Below, one piece after another: positions 1 to 4,046 of a stretch of DNA of 7,637 bases; the first letter of the stretch is position 1, and every line of letters begins with the position of its first letter. The stretch is from contig URMQ01000072.1 of NCBI GenBank assembly GCA_900548955.1, positions 1-7,637 of the forward strand, given 5' to 3'. The stretch comes from an uncultured Eggerthella sp. (GTDB taxonomy: Bacteria; Actinomycetota; Coriobacteriia; Coriobacteriales; Eggerthellaceae). The position numbers and the translations under genes were made by a program. Under the pieces are notes generated by a model. The model was given only the letters and a program-made list of their open reading frames with translations. It searched no databases and was not told the origin of the DNA.

Positions 1-859
1 GGCTTTGAGCATGGCCTGCACATGATCGTTCCTGCCTATGCAAATTCCACGCACGCATCATGATAGAGCCAATGCTGAGGTTGTTTTTCTGGCATAAAGA
101 AAGCAGTTCATTAGCATTTGTAAAAAGGTAGGGGTTAGATTCTTGGGAATGTTGAAATGGTTCTGTGCCTGGTACTTCAATAAAACTGGCATAATCAACC
201 AAATCAAGGCTTCGCACCTTTGATAAAAACGACTCAGCGGTATAGTGCTGGTCGGTTTCGAACACTGAATAGGCCTGTCCGCCTGCTTCAGTGCGGTAGG
301 TGCTGCAAAATGCTATGTTAATGTGCGCTTTCGCAAGAAGGTTTGTTAAGGCAGCAAGTGCGCCAGGAACATCGCGATGAGCAACGAATAAGGTGCAGTA
401 TGCTCCCGATATATCTACCGAGACATCATTGATACGGGAAATTCTTATTTTTCCACCGCCCAAACTTTCGCCGCGGACGGTAGCTTTCAGGCCTTCAGAG
501 TTGGTCATTTCGATATCTACGGTGTTGGGGTGAAGCGTGCTGTTTTCGCCGCCAATAACAAATTCATAGTGAAGCCCTTGTTCCTGGGCAATATCAAAAG
601 CATTTCGTATGCGTTTATCGTCGGTCGCAAATCCCATAATGCCGGCTACCAGTGCGCGATCGGTTCCGTGTCCTTGGTAGGTTTGTGCAAAGCTATTCCA
701 TAAGGTAAACCGTACCGATTGGATTGAGGAATCTAGGAGTGATGCTGCAACTTGAGCGCATCGCAGCGCACCTGCGGTATGTGAAGAAGAGGGACCAACC
801 ATAATTGGTCCTAGTATCTCAAATGCTGAAAGAGCAAAGTTGTTTGCTTTGTCTGCCAT
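1..859 (-). CDS. sdaA: L-serine dehydratase (iron-sulfur type), fused beta-alpha form, partial at left edge
   Basis: The enzyme deaminates L-serine to pyruvate and ammonia; the family uses a 4Fe-4S cluster in the cytoplasm. The 286 readable codons begin MADKANNFALSAFEILGPIM. The family signature VGPSSSHTAGALR lies at residues 21-33 and GHGTDRAL at about 63-70. An ACT-type domain covers about 153-225, with a DVPGALAALTNLLAKAHINI core. After a linker, residues about 245-268 (FTNANELLSLCQKNNLSIGS) match the start of an alpha subunit, so this is a one-chain beta-alpha enzyme rather than separate subunits. The cluster-binding cysteines would lie beyond the window. The ATG is preceded by a modest GGATGA at about 6 bases. 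The last ~17 codons are atypical and a frameshift is suspected (see findings). The gene diverges from the membrane-protein gene. The ACT domain first suggested prephenate dehydratase, but the SSSHTAG signature decides. The family call is firm; intactness is not. Confidence 0.88.
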   Translation of the reverse strand, partial: MADKANNFALSAFEILGPIMVGPSSSHTAGALRCAQVAASLLDSSIQSVRFTLWNSFAQTYQGHGTDRALVAGIMGFATDDKRIRNAFDIAQEQGLHYEFVIGGENSTLHPNTVDIEMTNSEGLKATVRGESLGGGKIRISRINDVSVDISGAYCTLFVAHRDVPGALAALTNLLAKAHINIAFCSTYRTEAGGQAYSVFETDQHYTAESFLSKVRSLDLVDYASFIEVPGTEPFQHSQESNPYLFTNANELLSLCQKNNLSIGSIMMRAWNLHRQERSCAGHAQS

Positions 860-891
860 GAATCATCCAATCATTGTAGGCGAGTGAATCA

Positions 892-906
892 ATTAGACCT
901 TCTAAT
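892..906. promoter_or_regulatory. Short dyad upstream of the serine dehydratase gene
   Basis: ATTAGA and TCTAAT form perfect 6-base arms around CCT, centred about 40 bases upstream of the dehydratase start codon. The position suits an operator or a promoter-proximal site. No regulator can be named, and an element this short could arise by chance. Confidence 0.2.
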
Positions 907-921
907 ACCACAGGGTAGTAT
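902..921. promoter_or_regulatory. Copy 1 of a motif shared by both divergent intergenic regions
   Basis: The stretch reads CTAATAC, four bases, then GGGTAGTAT. Nearly the same sequence, with three bases between the same blocks, occurs at 3987-4005 between nth and mfd. On the minus strand it contains TGGTATTAG, which resembles an extended -10 for the dehydratase gene. On the plus strand TAGTAT could be a -10. Promoter and operator readings are both possible and neither is proven. Confidence 0.25.
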
Positions 922-940
922 AAACGGAGAGGGCTTTTCT

Positions 941-988
941 ATGGAGGATAATCCTTTCTTGCTACCCAACCGTTGGTGGCGCGATTAG
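941..988 (+). CDS. Possible 15-codon leader peptide with tandem Trp codons
   Basis: An ATG at 941 opens a short reading frame, MEDNPFLLPNRWWRD, then TAG. A purine-rich GGAGAGGG at 926-933 sits 7 bases before the ATG, a good ribosome binding site. The adjacent Trp codons (974-979) near the end recall trp-operon leader peptides, in which stalling at Trp codons controls a downstream terminator. Against this, no terminator/antiterminator pair with a U-run follows, the downstream gene is not a recognisable tryptophan gene, and a 15-codon ORF is expected by chance. The Trp codons also overlap the -35 of the promoter proposed at 973-1002. This is a weak but specific suggestion. Confidence 0.2.
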   Translation: MEDNPFLLPNRWWRD

Positions 989-1002
989 TATACGGATACA
1001 AT
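973..1002 (+). promoter_or_regulatory. Candidate sigma70-type promoter for the small membrane protein gene
   Basis: TTGGTG at 973-978 and TACAAT at 997-1002 are separated by 18 bases. Both hexamers are reasonable matches to vegetative consensus boxes (TTGACA, TATAAT). Transcription would start near 1009, leaving a leader of about 110 bases before the GTG at 1121. No other pair in this gap looks better. Confidence 0.35.
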
Positions 1003-1105
1003 GCTTACTCTCGGTATTGGTATTTTCTTTTGTTACCATAGCTAACGAAATGAAATCCATATGAGGTAACTATAAAGACCTATTAGCTAAATTAGTTTGC
1101 TATAC

Positions 1106-1114
1106 GAAGGGAAG
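1106..1114 (+). promoter_or_regulatory. Ribosome binding site that selects GTG 1121
   Basis: The purine run GAAGGGAAG contains AAGGGA (1107-1112), 8 bases before the GTG at 1121. It lies inside the longer frame that would begin with TTG at 1097, and that TTG has no comparable site. The GTG is therefore the better start. Confidence 0.7.
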
Positions 1115-1120
1115 TTTTCT

Positions 1121-1570
1121 GTGAGCAAAACAGCAAATGATTCAACTCCAGAACAGTCTAAGGAAGTACCGATTGAAGAAATATCTCTAGAAGGGTTGCC
1201 TCCCGTTAATTTAGGGGCAATGCTTATGCCGCCGATCTGGGGTCCCGCTCATGGTATTTGGATCACGATTCTGTACTATCCCGCTTGGCTTTTGATCGAT
1301 AACTTGCTATATGGTGCTTATATGAATCCATCGCCTTTAACGGTAATACTTGCAATTATCGCTGCTCTTATTCTTGCGGGAGTAACTATCATTTTTGCGC
1401 GCGCTTCACAGGTGCATGCGCTTCGTCGTGATTTATCGCGTGGAAAAACGAAAGAACAGTATAAAAAACGCCAAGTTATTTGGGCGGTTACCATGGGTAT
1501 GTTGGCGGTAGTGATGCTTGGTGTGGCAACGTATTACAACTTGGTTATTCGTCCTACTCTTGGAGTTTAA
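1121..1570 (+). CDS. Small conserved-type integral membrane protein, function unknown
   Basis: The product is 149 residues from a GTG start chosen on its ribosome binding site. Residues 1-30 are hydrophilic and acidic (SKEVPIEEISLEG). Next comes NLGAMLMPPIWGPAHGIW (30-47), resembling the 'WGAFLLPPIWG.GHG.W' motif seen at the start of several small bacterial membrane-protein families. Three hydrophobic segments follow, at about 45-65, 72-93 and 118-141. The loop between the second and third (94-118) is rich in Arg and Lys (ALRRDLSRGKTKEQYKKR), which by the positive-inside rule puts it in the cytoplasm. There is no signal-peptidase site and no catalytic motif. The hydrogenase maturation protease gene lies 94 bases downstream on the same strand, with a strong palindrome between them, so a shared operon is uncertain. 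I cannot assign a function. Confidence 0.8.
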   Translation: MSKTANDSTPEQSKEVPIEEISLEGLPPVNLGAMLMPPIWGPAHGIWITILYYPAWLLIDNLLYGAYMNPSPLTVILAIIAALILAGVTIIFARASQVHALRRDLSRGKTKEQYKKRQVIWAVTMGMLAVVMLGVATYYNLVIRPTLGV

Positions 1571-1584
1571 TTCTTTATTGTAGA

Positions 1585-1608
1585 GAAGATGCACTATAGT
1601 GCGTCTTC
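1585..1608. promoter_or_regulatory. Near-perfect 24-bp palindrome between the membrane protein and protease genes
   Basis: GAAGATGCAC (1585-1594) and GTGCGTCTTC (1599-1608) pair over 10 bases with one G-U wobble around TATA, making a stable hairpin as RNA. As DNA it is a 24-bp dyad with a single asymmetric pair. No U-run follows on either strand, so it is not a textbook intrinsic terminator. It lies 57 bases before the protease start. It could be an operator, an attenuating hairpin or a weak terminator. TATAGT at 1595-1600 resembles a -10 box, but no good -35 lies in front of it. Confidence 0.5.
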
Positions 1609-1648
1609 AACTTTAGAGGTAGTTGCATGCTTTTTTCTGTTGCTGCCG

Positions 1649-1656
1649 AAGGAGGA
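1649..1656 (+). promoter_or_regulatory. Strong ribosome binding site that selects ATG 1665
   Basis: AAGGAGGA is close to the ideal anti-16S complement and ends 8 bases before the ATG at 1665. It lies within the longer frame starting with TTG at 1623, which rules out that upstream start. Confidence 0.85.
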
Positions 1657-1664
1657 TAGCAAAC

Positions 1665-2177
1665 ATGCGCATTGCGGTATTTTTCGTAGGTAATCGATTA
1701 ATGCTTGATGATGGTATTGGTCCTGCAGTGTATGACTTCATTCTTGAACAATATAACCTTCCTGAAAATATTGATATGTTTGATGTGGGTTGTATGACTT
1801 TGGATATGGTTTCTAAGGTCAATGATTACGACTTACTTATTACGGTAGACGCAGTAGATGGTACCGATGCTGAGCCCGGCACGGTATTTCGCTATGAGCC
1901 CTACGATATTGCCCGCGCCGCAGGTGCCCGCACTTCATTGCATGAATTAAAACTTGCTGATCTGTTTGATGCAGCAACTATGATGGGTTATGAATCAGAA
2001 GGTCTTTGCTTTGGCATGCAGGTAGAAAATTTAGAGCCTGTAGAGTTTATGGAAGGCCTTACTCCAAAGGTTCATGAACGTATGCCGTTTTTAGCAGAAA
2101 CGGTTATTGCTGAATTGGTGCGTCGTGGGTGCGCCATTACTCGCAAGGATGGAAAACCTCTTCAGCAAATTAATTAG
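1665..2177 (+). CDS. [NiFe]-hydrogenase maturation endopeptidase, peptidase family M52
   Basis: M52 proteases clip the C-terminal tail of the hydrogenase large subunit once the Ni-Fe site has been loaded, as the last step of cytoplasmic assembly. The product is 170 residues (E. coli HybD, by memory, is about 164) and begins MRIAVFFVGNRLMLDDGIGP, the family's GxGN...DDGIG-type opening. The three nickel-contacting positions known from HybD (Glu16, Asp62, His93) fall here at Asp16, Asp62 (ITVDAVD) and His93 (SLHELKLADL) with no gap needed; Asp in place of Glu16 is common in the family. The late GLTPKVHERM at about 131-140 also fits. The start follows an AAGGAGGA site. No hydrogenase subunit or hyp gene lies in the window, so its substrate must be encoded elsewhere. 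HyaD, HybD and HycI types cannot be told apart here, so I give no symbol. Confidence 0.88.
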   Translation: MRIAVFFVGNRLMLDDGIGPAVYDFILEQYNLPENIDMFDVGCMTLDMVSKVNDYDLLITVDAVDGTDAEPGTVFRYEPYDIARAAGARTSLHELKLADLFDAATMMGYESEGLCFGMQVENLEPVEFMEGLTPKVHERMPFLAETVIAELVRRGCAITRKDGKPLQQIN

Positions 2178-2192
2178 GTGTCCAGAAGAGCA

Positions 2193-2242
2193 TAGTGGCA
2201 TAGCGGCGCGATTATATTAGTCGGCGTGATTCTATGGCGCTA
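2193..2242 (+). terminator. Candidate hairpin between the convergent protease and LysR genes
   Basis: TAGTGGCATAG (2193-2203) and CTATGGCGCTA (2232-2242) pair over 11 positions with one wobble and one mismatch, around a 28-base loop. The hairpin follows the protease stop by 15 bases. The sequence beyond it is only moderately T-rich (GGTTTACTTGTTTGACTTT), so termination would be weak. A second, mutually exclusive pairing exists (see findings). The LysR gene ends within the same segment. Confidence 0.3.
2204..2235. repeat. Imperfect 14-base direct repeat, 18-base period
   Basis: CGGCGCGATTATAT (2204-2217) and CGGCGTGATTCTAT (2222-2235) agree at 12 of 14 positions. They sit in the loop and 3' arm of the hairpin between the convergent genes. 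A reverse-complement copy of the first 11 bases lies at 2263-2273, inside the 3' end of the LysR gene. Confidence 0.5.
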
Positions 2243-2247
2243 CTGGT

Positions 2248-3159
2248 TTACTTGTTTGACTTTAATCGCGCCGGAGCAATGGGGTGCTCGTTCATATACT
2301 CAATAAAGTGCGCTTGTCCTTCACTCATGGTTTCTTCAGATCGATGAATCAAGTACAGTTTATGAAAATCTTCTGGTACTTCATCAATGGGGATGCAAAC
2401 AATATCTTTGAAGGCTCCAACTAAGAAGGAGTAGTCTACGAATGCAATGGCATTTTCGTCTGCAGAAACCATAGAACAGATGGTGATTTCTTCTTTGAAT
2501 TGCTCTTCGATATCCAAATCATAGCCTTCAACGCAGGCGGTAATGTCATCGTGGGGAGGCCAGCCTTTAGCGTAAGACTGAATGTGATAGCCTTTGAGCT
2601 CCTTTAATGAAATACTTTTTCGTGAAGCGAGAGGGTTGTCTTTATTAACCGCAACAACTAATTGTTGGGACCAATAAGGAGTGAAAGTTAGTCCTGCGGG
2701 GGCGTCAGGGAGTTTTGCGGCAAATACCACATCAAGCGTTCCTGCTGCTAGATCGTTAAGCAGGCTTCCGCTAAAACCTTGAATGATCTTTACGGAAAGA
2801 GTAGGGTCTGCTTCGGCGCGAAAAGAACGAATAACGCGCGACCAATCTTCACTTTGAATGGTAAAAGGAACCCCTATGCAAAGTGTTTCAGTTCGGTCAT
2901 CCAACAAAGCCTGAACCTTATCCATGCCCGTTTCAATGTTTTTTAGAGCCAAAGATGCGTAGCGATAAAATTCTTCACCATAAGGGGTAAGTACAAAGCT
3001 ACTTCCGTTTTTTGCAAATAGTGGTGCACGGAGATCATCTTCAAGGCGAGATATTGCTAGAGACAAAGTAGAGCGAGCAATACCTAAAGAGCGAGCGGTG
3101 TTGGCAAAGTGCTCTTTGTCTGCCAAAGTTACAAAATAGCGTAGATGCGCCAGGTTCAT
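2248..3159 (-). CDS. LysR-family transcriptional regulator
   Basis: The product is 303 residues, typical for the family. The N-terminus MNLAHLRYFVTLADKEHFAN leads into a winged helix-turn-helix at about 18-40 (TARSLGIARSTLSLAISRLE), followed by the usual DDLRAPLFAKNGSSFVLTPYGEEF. A linker helix follows at about 60-88. The rest (about 90-295) fits the periplasmic-binding-like effector domain (ETLCIGVPFT, DVVFAAKLPDAP, VAVNKDNPLASR). Such proteins bind DNA as tetramers and respond to a small ligand; no ligand can be inferred. The ATG has GGAGA about 5 bases upstream. The gene converges on the protease gene and lies downstream of nth on the same strand. A dyad over its promoter suggests autoregulation. 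No divergently transcribed partner, the usual LysR target, is adjacent. Confidence 0.93.
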   Translation of the reverse strand: MNLAHLRYFVTLADKEHFANTARSLGIARSTLSLAISRLEDDLRAPLFAKNGSSFVLTPYGEEFYRYASLALKNIETGMDKVQALLDDRTETLCIGVPFTIQSEDWSRVIRSFRAEADPTLSVKIIQGFSGSLLNDLAAGTLDVVFAAKLPDAPAGLTFTPYWSQQLVVAVNKDNPLASRKSISLKELKGYHIQSYAKGWPPHDDITACVEGYDLDIEEQFKEEITICSMVSADENAIAFVDYSFLVGAFKDIVCIPIDEVPEDFHKLYLIHRSEETMSEGQAHFIEYMNEHPIAPARLKSNK

Positions 3160-3207
3160 ATTGTCTCCATACTAAGTTACTGTTATCGCAGGTAAAACAG
3201 AAGAAAT

Positions 3208-3236
3208 ACTATAACAAAGCCTAAGGTATTTGCTAA
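3208..3236 (-). promoter_or_regulatory. Probable promoter of the LysR gene
   Basis: On the minus strand TTAGCA (3236-3231) and TATAGT (3213-3208) are 17 bases apart, and the -10 is preceded by TGT, an extended -10 feature. Transcription would start near 3201, about 40 bases before the ATG at 3159. It is the best promoter match in the window and implies the regulator is transcribed apart from nth. Confidence 0.5.
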
Positions 3237-3245
3237 GGCTTGTTA
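3212..3245. promoter_or_regulatory. Large dyad overlapping the LysR promoter
   Basis: TAACAAAGCCT (3212-3222) and AGGCTTGTTA (3236-3245) are inverted copies with one extra A in the first arm and 13 bases between them. The arms cover the -10 and abut the -35 of the LysR promoter, a natural place for an autoregulatory operator. As RNA on the minus strand it would be a hairpin followed by the T-rich TAGTATTTCTTCTGTTTT, so it could instead terminate nth transcription. Both roles are possible at once. Confidence 0.45.
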
Positions 3246-3261
3246 CAAAAGCATATAAATA

Positions 3262-3303
3262 ATGCGCTTATTGCTGCAGTCTTTTGAGTGATATGCGCTT
3301 ATT
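3262..3303. repeat. Exact 11-base direct repeat beside the nth stop codon
   Basis: ATGCGCTTATT occurs at 3262-3272 and again at 3293-3303, a 31-base period. The second copy includes the nth stop codon. The first copy is part of AATAATGCGCTTATT, whose ends AATAA and TTATT are inverted repeats. Its role is unknown and it may be chance. Confidence 0.4.
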
Positions 3304-3955
3304 TTGGCGCGTTTGGGCAAAGATCAGAAATAAAGCACTCGGCGCATTTGGGGCGTCGTGCGATGCAGAATTCACGTCCAAAAAGAACCCATTGGTGATT
3401 GATGGGCTTCCAGTATTCTTTTGGATAGAGCTTTAATAGGGCCTGTTCGGTCTTGGCTGGCGTGTCGGCTGAAGGGCCTGCGAACTTCAATTTGTGAGCA
3501 ATGCGGAACACATGAGTGTCAACTGCAATACCTTCAACAATGCCAAAGGCTTCATTGAGTACAATATTGGCGGTTTTTCTACCAACACCAGGAAGCTTTT
3601 GAAGATCTTCCATTGTGTGAGGTACTTCGCCACCAAAATCGCTCATAATCATTTGGGCGCAGGCAATGCAATTTTTAGCCTTATTGCGATAAAAGCCAAT
3701 GGAGTGAATAATATCCATTACCTCTTCGGTATCTGCTTGAGCCATTTTTTCAGGAGTGCCATAGCGTTCAAAAAGACGGGGAGTTACTTTATTAACCCCC
3801 GCATCAGTAGTTTGGGCCGATAAGAGTACGGCAATAGTAAGGGTAAAAGGGCTACTATAGTGGAGTGCGCATTCCGCTTGTCCGTAATAGTTGTTCATGC
3901 GTTCGGCAACAAGTAATGCGCGATTACGTTTTTCTGCTATCTTTTCTCGTGCCAT
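3299..3955 (-). CDS. nth: Endonuclease III, bifunctional DNA glycosylase/AP lyase
   Basis: The enzyme excises oxidised pyrimidines and cleaves the resulting abasic site by beta-elimination, in base excision repair. The product is 218 residues, close to the 211 of E. coli Nth. The helix-hairpin-helix LPGVGRKTANIV lies at 121-132 and holds the catalytic lysine K127; the catalytic aspartate is D146 in VDTHVFRIAHKL. Four cysteines at 197, 204, 207 and 213 follow the C-X6-C-X2-C-X5-C pattern of the 4Fe-4S cluster. LSAQTTD at about 45-51 is also diagnostic. All key residues are present. The ATG follows AAGGAAG at about 5 bases. The gene diverges from mfd with 91 bases between the start codons, placing two repair genes together. 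The LysR gene follows 139 bases downstream, probably with its own promoter. Confidence 0.97.
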   Translation of the reverse strand: MAREKIAEKRNRALLVAERMNNYYGQAECALHYSSPFTLTIAVLLSAQTTDAGVNKVTPRLFERYGTPEKMAQADTEEVMDIIHSIGFYRNKAKNCIACAQMIMSDFGGEVPHTMEDLQKLPGVGRKTANIVLNEAFGIVEGIAVDTHVFRIAHKLKFAGPSADTPAKTEQALLKLYPKEYWKPINHQWVLFGREFCIARRPKCAECFISDLCPNAPK

Positions 3956-3978
3956 ACTACTTCCTTATCCGATGCTAG

Positions 3979-4020
3979 TTGGTAGCCTAATACAAGGGGT
4001 AGTATGCTGCAAAGGATAAT
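3979..4020 (+). promoter_or_regulatory. Candidate mfd promoter region
   Basis: Two plus-strand -10 candidates are seen. GATAAT at 4015-4020 is a 5-of-6 match but has no good -35. TAGTAT at 4000-4005 has TTGGTA at 3979-3984, but the spacer is only 15 bases. Either would give a short leader before the ATG at 4047. I cannot choose between them. Confidence 0.3.
3987..4005. promoter_or_regulatory. Copy 2 of the motif shared by both divergent intergenic regions
   Basis: CTAATAC, AAG, GGGTAGTAT repeats the element at 902-921 with one base less in the middle. It lies 32 bases upstream of the nth start and 42 bases upstream of the mfd start, where a shared operator or overlapping promoters would be expected. 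Confidence 0.25.
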
Positions 4021-4046
4021 TAAAAGTTTATTGAGGAATTGCCATA

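Noticed and set aside
1..859. Prephenate dehydratase or another ACT-domain enzyme
   Set aside because: The SSSHTAG signature and the alpha-subunit start after the ACT domain identify an L-serine dehydratase.
1097..1120. TTG start giving an 8-residue longer membrane protein
   Set aside because: It has no ribosome binding site, and the strong purine run at 1106-1114 lies inside this extension and points to GTG 1121.
860..1120. tRNA, T-box or riboswitch in the divergent intergenic region
   Set aside because: No cloverleaf, no T-box core sequence and no terminator with a U-run could be found by eye; only short dyads are present.
1623..1664. TTG start adding MHAFFCCCRRRIAN to the protease
   Set aside because: The extension reads through the AAGGAGGA site at 1649-1656, and the M52 family begins at MRIAVFFVGN.
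3494..3823. A 109-codon plus-strand open frame inside nth
   Set aside because: It is antisense to the catalytic core of endonuclease III and has no recognisable domain.
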